64,000 nt of DNA, taken from Ottowia beijingensis (GTDB lineage: Bacteria; Pseudomonadota; Gammaproteobacteria; Burkholderiales; Burkholderiaceae_C). Numbering within the stretch: position 1 is the stretch's first letter; every line of letters begins with the position of its first letter. Below, piece by piece: positions 8,470 to 18,294 of this stretch. Below the pieces are notes generated by a model. The model did not search any database. It was not told the DNA's origin and saw nothing but the letters and a program-made list of their open reading frames with translations. The stretch is taken from NCBI RefSeq assembly GCF_013423955.1, contig NZ_JACCKX010000001.1:2418001-2482000 (forward strand). The letters are read 5' to 3'. The translations under genes were made by a program, and so were the position numbers.

Positions 8470-9626
8470 GATTTCGGAGCGTCGAGCAGGTCGCGGGCGA
8501 CGATTTCCTTCATGATTTCGGACGTGCCGGCATAGATGCGCTCGATGCGCGCGTCGGCGTAGGCGCGGGCGATGGGGTATTCGGCCATGTAGCCGTAGCC
8601 GCCGAACAGCTGAAGGCATTCGTCGGTCACGCGGCCCAGCAGCTCGCTGTGCCACAGCTTGCCGGCGGCGGCGCCCACGGCATCCAGCTCGCCCGCCAGG
8701 TGCTGGGCGATGAGCTGGTCGCAATAGGCGCGGCCGGCCTGCAGGTCGGTGGCCAGCGCGGCCAGCTTGAAGCGCGTGTTCTGGAAGTCGGCCAGGCGCT
8801 GGCGGAAGGCCTTGCGCTCCTGCACGTAATCCACCGTCCACTGCAGCGCCGCCTCGGCGCGGGCCTGGCATTGCACGCTGACCAGCAGGCGCTCCTGGGC
8901 CAGCTTCTGCATCAAATATTTGAAACCCTGGCCCTCGTCGGCCAGCAGGTGGCTGGCGGGCACGCGCACGTTGTCGAAGAACAGCTCGGCCGTGTCCTGC
9001 GCGTGCTGGCCGATCTTGCGCAGGTTGCGCCCGCGGGTGAAGCCGGGCATGTCGCCCTCGACCACCAGCAGCGACACGCCGCGCGCGCCCTGCTCCGGGT
9101 CGGTCTTGCAGGCGACCACGATCACGTCGGCGTTGTGGCCGTTGGTGATGAAGGTCTTCTGGCCGTTCACCACGTAGTGGTCGCCGTCGCGCCGTGCCGT
9201 GGTGCGGATGGCGGCCACGTCGCTGCCGGTGCCGGGTTCGGTCATGGCGATGGCGGCGATGCGATCGCCGCTCACCATGCCGGGCAGGATGGCCTGCTGC
9301 AGTTCGGGCGTGCCGTGCGCGGCCAGGTAGGGCGCGACGATGACCGAGTGCAGCGGAAAGCCCGGCCCCGTGGCGCCGATGCGGCCCAGCTCTTCACTGA
9401 CGATGAAGTCGAACAGCAGGTCGGCGCCGGGGCCGCCCAGGCTTTCGGGCAGCCAGCAGCACAGCAGGCCGTTGTCACCCGCCTGCTTCCACACGCTGCG
9501 CGGCACGCCGTGGGCCTCTTCCCAGGCGGCGTGGTGGGGTGCGATCTCGCGCTCGCAAAAGCGGCGCACCTGGTCGCGGAAGGCGTCGTGGTCGGGGGTG
9601 AAGAGGGGGCGTGGGGCGGGTTTCAT
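8466..9626 (-). CDS. Acyl-CoA dehydrogenase
   Basis: A 386-residue FAD enzyme that oxidises acyl-CoA to the 2-enoyl-CoA. Family landmarks are AMTEPGTGSDVAAIRT (flavin contact, about residue 135), NGQKTFITNG, the QERLLVSVQCQA helix, and QLFGGYGYMAEYPIAR near the C-terminus. YAGTSEIMKEIVAR follows; the Glu in GTSEI sits where many family members contact substrate and FAD. The ATG at 9624-9626 is preferred. A GTG three codons upstream is also possible. The thioesterase gene overlaps its stop codon. Likely substrates are medium or branched chains, but this is inference. Confidence 0.88.
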   Translation of the reverse strand: MKPAPRPLFTPDHDAFRDQVRRFCEREIAPHHAAWEEAHGVPRSVWKQAGDNGLLCCWLPESLGGPGADLLFDFIVSEELGRIGATGPGFPLHSVIVAPYLAAHGTPELQQAILPGMVSGDRIAAIAMTEPGTGSDVAAIRTTARRDGDHYVVNGQKTFITNGHNADVIVVACKTDPEQGARGVSLLVVEGDMPGFTRGRNLRKIGQHAQDTAELFFDNVRVPASHLLADEGQGFKYLMQKLAQERLLVSVQCQARAEAALQWTVDYVQERKAFRQRLADFQNTRFKLAALATDLQAGRAYCDQLIAQHLAGELDAVGAAAGKLWHSELLGRVTDECLQLFGGYGYMAEYPIARAYADARIERIYAGTSEIMKEIVARDLLDAPKS

Positions 9627-9664
9627 GGCTGCCACTGTAGCAAGGTGCAGGCTGGAGGGCGCTT

Positions 9665-9765
9665 CAATAAAATGAGCTGCTTGCGCATGTCATCAAACGA
9701 TTTGATGATTGTTTAGTATTGAAATCGCCGAATAACGGGCGCAAGCAGCTATCAATATTGCGTGA
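9665..9765. repeat. Diverged inverted copy of the AGCTGCTTGCGC repeat
   Basis: The sequence contains GAGCTGCTTGCGC and, about 80 bases on, GCGCAAGCAGCTATCAAT, which is its near-perfect inverted partner. The loop carries a second small palindrome, AAACGATTTGATGATTGTTT. It lies upstream of the acyl-CoA dehydrogenase gene and directly next to the REP-like palindrome at 9791-9864. Confidence 0.5.
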
Positions 9766-9790
9766 TGCGTCACCAGTGTCAGACAGCGTT

Positions 9791-9864
9791 GTGGGAGCGG
9801 GCTTGCCCGCGATGAGGCGTCTCGTCGCAGCCCACGTTGGATCGCGGGCAAGCACGCTCCCACA
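9791..9864. repeat. REP-like long palindrome, copy 1
   Basis: The left arm is GTGGGAGCGGGCTTGCCCGC. The right arm is GCGGGCAAGCACGCTCCCAC. A loop containing GATGAGGCGTCTCGTCGCA lies between them. The second copy, at 38493-38565, shares both arms, the loop and even the flanks (TCAGACAGCGTT on the left). The arm sequence is the one I know best from REP elements of Pseudomonas. It sits between two oppositely oriented transcription units, where such elements usually lie. Confidence 0.8.
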
Positions 9865-9935
9865 CTGCGGATGCGGTCTGCGCGTCATCTGAGTGATCAA
9901 GCAACATTGAATCAATGCCTGCACCGTTCGAAGGA

Positions 9936-10970
9936 TCACGGGTGCTGGCCATCGCCCCGCGCCTGCCGGTACTGCTCCGGCGTCAGACCCGTCCACTGCC
10001 GGAAGGCGCGGATGAAGCTCTTGTCGTTCTGAAAGCCTGCCGCCCGCGCCACGCGCGCCACCGGCTGGCTGGTGCGCAGCAGCAGGTCGATGGCGCGGGC
10101 CTGGCGCACCTCGTCCTTCAGCGCCTGCAAGCTGCTGCCTTCGCTGCGCAGTTGGCGGTGCAGGGTGCGCGGCGACAGCGCCAGCTGCGCGGCCAGCGTC
10201 TCGGCGGTGTGGGCGGCCTGCGGCTGCTGCAGCAACTGGCGCACGCGCCGCGCCAGCCCCACGTCGCGCCGGTACGGCCACACCATGATGGGCAGGGCGC
10301 GGCGCAGCATCTGCTCCAGCGCGGCGGCGTCGCGGCGCAGGGGCAGGGCCAGATCGGCGGCGTCGAACTGCAGTGCCGCAGGCGCGGCGCCAAAGCGCAC
10401 CGGGCCGGGGAACAGGCGCGGGTACACGTCGGCATGCGGCGGCGCGTCGAACGGGAACTGCGCAAGCTGCGGGCTGATGGGCGCATCCACCCACCAGCAG
10501 GCCAGCCCATGCAGGTTGCGCAGCAGCGAGAGCAGGGCGAACTCGCGCAGCGTGCCCAGGTCGCGTCGCTCGTCAATTTCCACCCGCGCATGGCCTTGGC
10601 TGGTCTTTACGGTGAGCGCCACGTCGTCCGTCAGCAGGCCGTGGTGGCGGCACCAGCGCCTGAGCGCCAGGCCCAGCGTGGGCGCCGTGATGCTGGCGCG
10701 CGCCAGCAGCCCGTAGCTGCCCCAGGGCAGGCGGCGGCTGAACCAGCCGGGCGCCTCGTCGTCCAGCTCGTGCATGGCGGCGGCGCACAGGCGCTCGAAC
10801 TGCGCGGCGGTCACGCGGTGCAGCGGGTCATCCAGCGACGATGTCTCAATTTGTGCCTTGGCGAGCGCGCCGTCGGCGCTCCGCCCACGCAGTGTGTAGG
10901 CGTGCGTGATGGCCCGAACGAAGGCGATGGGTGTGTGGGCATGGGTGAGTGGTGCGCGGTGCGACCGCAT
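9936..10970 (-). CDS. AraC-family transcriptional regulator (OruR-like)
   Basis: Reading from the ATG at 10968-10970 gives 344 residues. GTG starts further upstream are possible. An arabinose-binding-like N-terminal domain (TPIAFVRAITHAYTLRG; DDEAPGWFSRRLPWGSYG; SITAPTLGLALRRWCRHHGLL) is followed by a C-terminal AraC double helix-turn-helix. Landmarks of the latter are ETLAAQLALSPRTLHRQL, ARAIDLLLRT, VARAAGFQNDKSFIRAFRQWTGLTPEQYR. This domain order is found in regulators that sit next to fatty or branched-chain acyl-CoA genes in Comamonadaceae. The gene is divergent from the acyl-CoA synthetase gene across a 146-bp region, so it probably controls that gene and perhaps the leucine-degradation genes behind it. 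Confidence 0.88.
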   Translation of the reverse strand: MRSHRAPLTHAHTPIAFVRAITHAYTLRGRSADGALAKAQIETSSLDDPLHRVTAAQFERLCAAAMHELDDEAPGWFSRRLPWGSYGLLARASITAPTLGLALRRWCRHHGLLTDDVALTVKTSQGHARVEIDERRDLGTLREFALLSLLRNLHGLACWWVDAPISPQLAQFPFDAPPHADVYPRLFPGPVRFGAAPAALQFDAADLALPLRRDAAALEQMLRRALPIMVWPYRRDVGLARRVRQLLQQPQAAHTAETLAAQLALSPRTLHRQLRSEGSSLQALKDEVRQARAIDLLLRTSQPVARVARAAGFQNDKSFIRAFRQWTGLTPEQYRQARGDGQHP

Positions 10971-11116
10971 AAGCGCCAGATTAGGCGGCTGTGGCGTGAT
11001 TTGCAACCCCGCTGTCACCTCATGGGAACCCGGCTGACCTATGCTCAGCGCCCATGGGCGCGCTACGATGTGCCGGCAGCGCCCTGCGAAACACGCATTT
11101 CAAGGAGACAAGCGCG

Positions 11117-12829
<1,713 letters not shown>

Positions 12830-12841
12830 ATACCTGAACTT

Positions 12842-12960
12842 GACCGGACGCAGAGGACGCAAAGATTGCGCAGAGAACGCAGAAGGAAACAAGGAAAGAA
12901 GAAAACTTTGGCTGTTTTCTTTGCGTCCTCTGCGTAACTTCTGCGTCCTCTGCGTCCGGT
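12842..12960. repeat. GGACGCAGAGGACGC inverted repeat
   Basis: The space between the acyl-CoA synthetase gene and mccB is filled by an imperfect palindrome. It has CCGGACGCAGAGGACGCAAA on the left and CTGCGTCCTCTGCGTCCGG on the right, with internal copies of CGCAGAG and CTCTGCG and an A-rich centre. Elements of this composition are common intergenic inserts in environmental proteobacteria. It could act as a transcription attenuator between the two genes. Confidence 0.7.
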
Positions 12961-12988
12961 ATTCGAATTCATTAGAGAGCTCCCATCC

Positions 12989-14611
12989 ATGCCCACCATC
13001 GAATCCAAACTCAATCCCCGTTCTGCTGACTTCCAGGCCAACGCCGACGCCATGCGCGCGCTGGTGGACGACCTGAAGGCGCAGGTGCAGAAGGTGGGCG
13101 CCGGCGGCGGCGAGGCCGCGCGCAAGAAGCACATGGACCGCGGCAAGCTGCTGCCCCGCGTGCGCGTGCAGATGCTGCTCGACCCCGGCACGCCCTTCCT
13201 CGAAGTGGCGCCGCTGGCCGCGCTGAACATGTACCCCGACCGCGACGGCAGCGACAGCGCACCGGGCGCCGGCATCGTGGCCGGCATCGGTCGCGTGGCC
13301 GGTGTCGACTGCATGATCGTCTGCAACGACGCCACCGTGAAGGGCGGCACCTACTACCCGATGACGGTGAAGAAGCACCTGCGCGCGCAGGAGATCGCCG
13401 AGCAGAACCGCCTGCCCTGCATCTACCTGGTCGACTCGGGCGGCGCCAACCTGCCGAACCAGGACGAGGTGTTCCCCGACCGCGACCACTTCGGCCGCAT
13501 CTTCTACAACCAGGCGCAGATGAGTGCCCAGGGCATCGCGCAGATCGCCGTGGTGATGGGCAGCTGCACGGCCGGCGGCGCCTACGTGCCGGCCATGAGT
13601 GACGAGAGCATCATCGTCAAGAACCAGGGCACCATCTTCCTGGGCGGCCCGCCGTTGGTGAAGGCCGCCACCGGCGAGGTGGTGAGCGCCGAGGACCTGG
13701 GCGGCGGCGACGTGCACACGCGCCTGTCGGGCGTGGCCGACCACCTGGCCAACAACGACACCCACGCGCTGGCGCTGGCGCGCGAGGCGGTGTCGCGGCT
13801 CAATCACAAGAAGAGCTACAGCGGCGCGCTGCAGGCGCCGGCAGCTCCCAAATATGCAGCGGAAGAGCTGTACGGCGTGATCCCCACCGACACGCGCAAG
13901 CCCTTCGACGTGCGCGAAATCATCGCCCGCATCGTCGATGGCAGCGACTTCCACGAGTTCAAGCAGCGCTTCGGCACCACGCTGGTGTGCGGCTTCGCGC
14001 ATATCGAGGGCATGCCGGTGGGCATCGTCGCCAACAACGGCATCCTGTTCAGCGAGAGCGCGCAGAAAGGCGCGCACTTCATCGAGCTGTGCGGCCAGCG
14101 CAAGATTCCGCTGGTCTTTCTGCAGAACATCACCGGCTTCATGGTCGGCCGCAAGTACGAGAACGAGGGCATCGCCCGCCACGGCGCCAAGATGGTGACG
14201 GCCGTGGCCACGGTCAACGTGCCCAAGTTCACCATCATCATCGGCGGCAGCTTCGGCGCCGGCAACTACGGCATGTGCGGCCGCGCGTACAGCCCGCGCT
14301 TCTTGTGGATGTGGCCCAACGCGCGCATCAGCGTGATGGGCGGCGAGCAGGCCGCCGGCGTGCTGGCCACCGTCAAGCGCGACGGCATTGAGGCCAAGGG
14401 CGGCCAATGGTCGGCTGAGGAAGAAGAAGCCTTCAAGGCCCCCATCCGCCAGCAGTACGAGGACCAGGGCCACCCCTACTACGCCACCGCCCGCCTGTGG
14501 GACGACGGCATCATCGACCCCGCCGACACGCGCCGCATGCTGGGGCTGGGCCTGTCGGCGGCGCAGAACGCGCCCGTGCCGGACGTGAAGTTCGGCGTGT
14601 TCCGCATGTGA
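12989..14611 (+). CDS. mccB: 3-methylcrotonyl-CoA carboxylase, carboxyltransferase (beta) subunit
   Basis: A 540-residue carboxyltransferase of leucine catabolism. It moves CO2 from carboxybiotin to 3-methylcrotonyl-CoA. Recognisable parts are [20 protein letters not shown] and [20 protein letters not shown], which are specific to the methylcrotonyl type. Then come [37 protein letters not shown] and [37 protein letters not shown], which lines the second crotonase half, completes the set. Its biotin-bearing partner mccA is 3.7 kb downstream (18295-20303). Usually the two genes are much closer. Here an ATPase gene, a DinB gene, liuC and DUF4126 lie between them. Confidence 0.93.
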   Translation: MPTIESKLNPRSADFQANADAMRALVDDLKAQVQKVGAGGGEAARKKHMDRGKLLPRVRVQMLLDPGTPFLEVAPLAALNMYPDRDGSDSAPGAGIVAGIGRVAGVDCMIVCNDATVKGGTYYPMTVKKHLRAQEIAEQNRLPCIYLVDSGGANLPNQDEVFPDRDHFGRIFYNQAQMSAQGIAQIAVVMGSCTAGGAYVPAMSDESIIVKNQGTIFLGGPPLVKAATGEVVSAEDLGGGDVHTRLSGVADHLANNDTHALALAREAVSRLNHKKSYSGALQAPAAPKYAAEELYGVIPTDTRKPFDVREIIARIVDGSDFHEFKQRFGTTLVCGFAHIEGMPVGIVANNGILFSESAQKGAHFIELCGQRKIPLVFLQNITGFMVGRKYENEGIARHGAKMVTAVATVNVPKFTIIIGGSFGAGNYGMCGRAYSPRFLWMWPNARISVMGGEQAAGVLATVKRDGIEAKGGQWSAEEEEAFKAPIRQQYEDQGHPYYATARLWDDGIIDPADTRRMLGLGLSAAQNAPVPDVKFGVFRM

Positions 14612-14677
14612 GCACGGTCATTACCCAAAATTATTGAAAAAGGTAAATTACCTGAAATCAGTAATTCAAGGTAAACG

Positions 14678-15864
14678 ATGTCTGTCCTGCTCTTTCCTCG
14701 CCCCGACTACGCCGACGCGCTGGCCGACCAGTTGCTGGCCCCTCGGGGCTGCACACCAGCGTGCGCTCGGGCGTCTTCCTGTCCAACATCCGGCGCGTGG
14801 GCAAAAGCACCTTCCTGCGCAACGAACTGGTGCCCGAACTGCGCCAGCGCGGCGCCATCGTCATCTACGTCGATCTGTGGGCCGACGTGAACCGCGCGCC
14901 GCTGGACCTGGTGCTGGAGGCGGTGCGCGCGCAATTGCGCACGCTGCAGGGGGCAGGGCACGGTTTGCTCAAGCGCGTCAAGGGCGCGTCGCTCGGCGCG
15001 GCGGGCCTGTCCTTCAGCTTTCAGCTCGACACCCTGGGCCTGCCCGGCGGCGTCACCCTGGCGCAGGCGATACACGAGCTGGTGCAGAAAGCCGAAACCG
15101 ATGTGGTGCTGATCGTGGACGAAGTGCAGCAAGCCGCCGGCACGGCAGGCACTGCGCTGATGGCCGCCCTCAAGGCCGCGCGCGACGCGGTCAATGGCGA
15201 CCCTGGGGCGCGCGGCCACTTCCTGTTCATCGGCACCGGCTCGCACCGCTCGCTGATGAACGACATGGCCACCAAGCCCTCGCACCCCTTCAAGGGCGCG
15301 GTGACGGCGCCCTTCGAGCCGCTGCAGCAAGACTATGTGGCGTGGAAGCTCGATCAACTGGCCGCCGATGGCGTGCGCCTGCCTTCGCCCGAAGCCGCAT
15401 GGCGCGGCTTTCAAGCGCTGGGGCACCGGCCGGAAGAGCTGGAGCGGGCGCTGGGCCAGTTTCAGGCCGCCCCGCAGGGCAGCGATGCCGAGTTCGAGCT
15501 GATCTGCGCCACCCTGGCCTATGCCGCCGCCGACATCGAGTTTGCCCGCGCCGGCGAAATCGGCGGCGAGCTGGGCGAGCTGGTGTTCACCCGCATCGCC
15601 GACGGCCCGGAAGAAGGCACGCGCGAGCTCTACGGCCAGGCCGCGCTGGCCGACTACGGCGCGGCCCTGGGGCTGCCGGTGGAGGTCAAGCAGGTTCAAA
15701 CCACGGTGGACGGGCTGGTGGCCGCCAACCTGATCGCCCGCATCGGCCACGGCCGCTTCATCATCTCCGACCCCTATGTGCGCAGTATCTGGCGGCAGCG
15801 CAAGGCGACCACGGCAGCGCTGCGCGCCGGCCGGCCGGTGCCCGCCCATGGGGACGGATTGTGA
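14678..15864 (+). CDS. P-loop ATPase of unknown function, frame broken once
   Basis: About 395 residues once a G is restored in the run 14745-14748. The N-terminus MSVLLFPRPDYADALADQLL leads into a Walker A-like loop SNIRRVGKSTFLRNEL. Further on are IVIYVDLWAD, the hydrophobic strand VVLIVDEVQQA (Walker B) and FLFIGTGSHRSLMND (sensor 1-like). The C-terminal part looks like a winged helix (QTTVDGLVAANLI.RIG.GRFIISDP). Similar proteins are scattered bacterial AAA-type ATPases, sometimes linked to mobile or defence loci. The 60 bases before it are strikingly A/T-rich (TTATTGAAAAAGGTAAATTACC) with repeated TTACC/GGTAA units, unlike the surroundings. This suggests the gene is an insertion in the leucine cluster. 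Confidence 0.65.
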
Positions 15865-15913
15865 AGATGCAACGCCCGATGACCTGCCGGTCCGCCATTC
15901 AACGAGCCCTGCC

Positions 15914-16426
15914 ATGAACCCCCGCACCCACTTCGCCACCCTGGCGCGCTACAACGCTTGGGCCACACGACGTCTGCTGGATGGCGTGGCGGCGCTCGGC
16001 GAGGACGACTATCGGCGCGACGTCGGTCTGTTCTTCAAGAGCGTTCACGGCACGTTGAATCATTTGCTGTTGGGCGAGCATGGGGTGTGGTTCGAGCGTT
16101 TCGCTGGACGGGCGTCGCCCCGGGTGGACCTGGGCGCTGAAGTCGAGCCCAATCGCACGCGCCTTGCCGAGCGGTTGCTGGAAGGCGCCGCGCGCTGGCA
16201 ACCGCTGATCGAAAGCTGGCCGGCCGAGCGCTTCGGCGGCACGCTCGACTACGCCACCACCAAAGGCGTGCCGTTGTCACTGCCCTTCGCCGCCACGCTG
16301 GCACACGTCTTCAACCACGGCACGCACCACCGCGGCCAGGTGACGGCAGCGCTCACCCTGCTGGGCCAGGCGTGCCCCGTCATCGATCTGGTCTACATGC
16401 TCCAAGAGGAACAAGCCAAGCCATGA
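15914..16426 (+). CDS. DinB-family protein
   Basis: A 170-residue four-helix protein of the DinB/YfiT metal-binding superfamily. Features are HFATLARYNAWATRRLLDGV at the start, then VHGTLNHLLLGEHGVWFERF (first His ligand) and HVFNHGTHHRGQVTAAL, with the two remaining His ligands at about residues 135-139. Family members include thiol-dependent S-transferases, but most have no known activity. The stop overlaps the enoyl-CoA hydratase ATG as ATGA. The protein is therefore probably made from the same mRNA as the leucine-degradation enzymes. Confidence 0.85.
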   Translation: MNPRTHFATLARYNAWATRRLLDGVAALGEDDYRRDVGLFFKSVHGTLNHLLLGEHGVWFERFAGRASPRVDLGAEVEPNRTRLAERLLEGAARWQPLIESWPAERFGGTLDYATTKGVPLSLPFAATLAHVFNHGTHHRGQVTAALTLLGQACPVIDLVYMLQEEQAKP

Positions 16427-17211
16427 CCCAAGCCATTCGCATCTCCGCCCAGGGCGGCATCGCCACCGTCGTGCTGTCGCGCCCCGACGTGCGCAACGCC
16501 TTCAACGACGAGGTGATCGCCGAACTGTCGCAGGCCTTCATTCAACTGGGCGACGACCCGCAGGTGCGCGCCATCGTGCTGATGGCCGAAGGCCCGGCCT
16601 TCTGCGCCGGGGCCGACCTGAACTGGATGCGCCGCATGGCCGACTACTCGCGCGAGGAGAACGAGCAGGACGCCGAGAAACTCGCCTTCATGCTGCGCAC
16701 CATCTACGAATGCCCCAAGCCGACGATTGCCCGCGTGCAGGGCGACGTGTACGCCGGCGGCATGGGCCTGGTGGCGTGCTGCGACATGGCGGTGAGCGTC
16801 GATACGGCGAACTACTGCCTCAGCGAAGTCAAGCTGGGCCTGATCCCCGCCACCATCGGCCCCTACGTCATCCGCGCCATGGGGCCGCGCGCGTCGCACC
16901 GCTACTTCCTCACCGCCGAACGCTTCAGCGCGGCCGAGGCGCGGCGCATCGGCTTCGTGCACGAGGTGGTGCCGGCCGATCAGCTCGACGCCACCGTCAG
17001 CACCTGGGTGCAGGCGCTGCTGGCCGCCAGCCCCAACGCCATCAAGGAGTGCAAGAAGCTGGTGCAGTACGTGGCCGACCGCGACATCACGCGGCTCTTG
17101 ATCGACCACACGGTGAAGGCCATTGCCGACATCCGCGCCAGCGACGAAGGCAAGGAAGGCGTGCAGAGCTTCCTGAACAAGCGCAAGCCGGCGTGGGTGG
17201 TGAACTCATGA
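16423..17211 (+). CDS. liuC: Enoyl-CoA hydratase, probable methylglutaconyl-CoA hydratase
   Basis: A 262-residue crotonase. ALVLMAEGPAFCAGADLNWMRRMADYS-like region (oxyanion hole and CAGADL, about residue 62) and the VQGDVYAGGMGLVACCDMAV block (about 110-128) are visible. SEVKLGLIPATIGPYVIRAMG follows, where the Glu and downstream residues form the active site. C-terminal FLNKRKPAW is usual. The ADLNWM variant and the setting between mccB and mccA support hydration of 3-methylglutaconyl-CoA to HMG-CoA, the step before HMG-CoA lyase (21197-22105). The substrate is inferred from context. Confidence 0.85.
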   Translation: MTQAIRISAQGGIATVVLSRPDVRNAFNDEVIAELSQAFIQLGDDPQVRAIVLMAEGPAFCAGADLNWMRRMADYSREENEQDAEKLAFMLRTIYECPKPTIARVQGDVYAGGMGLVACCDMAVSVDTANYCLSEVKLGLIPATIGPYVIRAMGPRASHRYFLTAERFSAAEARRIGFVHEVVPADQLDATVSTWVQALLAASPNAIKECKKLVQYVADRDITRLLIDHTVKAIADIRASDEGKEGVQSFLNKRKPAWVVNS

Positions 17212-17242
17212 TTCCGGTTGATTCCATCGTCCGATCGGTCCC

Positions 17243-17312
17243 CGTAGGCTGGGTTGAGCGCAGCGAAACCCAGCAGTAACTGCTGGGTTTCCTGCGTCAA
17301 CCCAGCCTACGG
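17243..17312. repeat. GTAGGCTGGGTTGAG palindrome
   Basis: A nearly perfect hairpin with CGTAGGCTGGGTTGAGCGCA and GAAACCCAGCAG on the left, a TAA loop, then CTGCTGGGTTTC and CAACCCAGCCTACG on the right. It lies just after liuC. This kind of GTAGGCTGGGTTGAG element occurs widely between genes in many proteobacteria. The remaining 190 bp up to the DUF4126 gene show no other clear feature except a short AGCTATGAATAACG stretch and a high-GC run. Confidence 0.8.
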
Positions 17313-17504
17313 ATGTTTTTCGCCTTTTGCGCAGATGGGGAAAGCGCAGGCAGCTATGAATAACGTAGCTATCGTCGTCCGTTTGCCGGTGCCGTCATGC
17401 GCCGTGGCGGCAGCGCCCACGTCAGCCTTCGCGCCGGCGCCCGCGTTGTGCGTGCGCGGGCAGGCGCGTGTGGCCTGCCGCTCACTCTGACAGGCGGTAC
17501 GGCA

Positions 17505-18266
17505 ATGGAAGACCTTATCCAGCAACTGGTGCAATGGCTGCACACCATGGGCATCCACCCCAGCCACGAGACGGCCGCGGCCGTTGGCGATGCGGTGGGT
17601 CAGGCCGGCGCGGCCGTGGGCGGCGCCGTGGCGCCGGTGGTGGCCAAGATGGACATGCCGGCACTCATCGCGCTGGCGGCGGCGCTGGGCTGGGCCAGCG
17701 GCTTCCGGCTGTATGCGGTGGTGTTCCTGACGGGCGCCATGGGCTACGCGGGCTGGATTCCGCTGCCCGAGGGGCTGAAGCTCTTGATGCATCCTGCGGT
17801 GCTGACGGCCAGCGGCTTCATGCTGCTGGTGGAGTTCTTCGCCGACAAGATTCCGTGGATCGACAGCCTGTGGGACACGGTGCACAGCGTCATCCGCATT
17901 CCGGCCGGCGCACTGCTGGCGGCGGGCGTGTTCGGCGCCGACTCGGCCACCACGGGCCTGGTGGCAGGCATCCTGGGCGGCTCGCTGGCGGCCACTGCGT
18001 TCGCCACCAAGGCCACCACGCGCGCGGCCATCAACACCAGCCCCGAGCCGGTCAGCAACTGGCTGGCCTCGTTTTTCGAGGACGGCCTGGCCGTGGTCGT
18101 GATGTGGCTGGCCACCCAATACCCGGTCACCTTCGGCATCGTGCTGGCGGTGATGCTGGTGCTGTCCGTGCTGCTGCTGATCGTGCTGTGGAAGTTTCTG
18201 AAGCTGGTGGTGCGCAAGCTGCGCGATTTCTTCGGCAGCGGCGCACCGGCGCCCAGCAGTGCCTAG
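17505..18266 (+). CDS. DUF4126 membrane protein
   Basis: A 253-residue integral membrane protein. After an amphipathic N-terminus it has about five to six hydrophobic segments (around residues 50-66, 70-85, 100-118, 135-160, 200-232). The characteristic stretch is AAALGWASGFRLYAVVFLTG, followed by EFFADKIPWIDSLWD and TRAAINTSPEPVSNWLASFFED, which are landmarks of the DUF4126 family. No function is known. It lies within the leucine-degradation gene order between liuC and mccA, 28 bp before the mccA start. I see no reason from sequence to link it to that pathway. Confidence 0.8.
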   Translation: MEDLIQQLVQWLHTMGIHPSHETAAAVGDAVGQAGAAVGGAVAPVVAKMDMPALIALAAALGWASGFRLYAVVFLTGAMGYAGWIPLPEGLKLLMHPAVLTASGFMLLVEFFADKIPWIDSLWDTVHSVIRIPAGALLAAGVFGADSATTGLVAGILGGSLAATAFATKATTRAAINTSPEPVSNWLASFFEDGLAVVVMWLATQYPVTFGIVLAVMLVLSVLLLIVLWKFLKLVVRKLRDFFGSGAPAPSSA

Positions 18267-18294
18267 ATCGATTCGAGTTAACGAGGGGACGACG

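Noticed and set aside
5875-8871. A 998-codon open frame on the minus strand opposite the pat gene
   Set aside because: It is an antisense shadow of a high-GC gene. It is rich in Arg, Gln, His and Ala, has no recognisable domain, and conflicts with the conserved Pat sequence.
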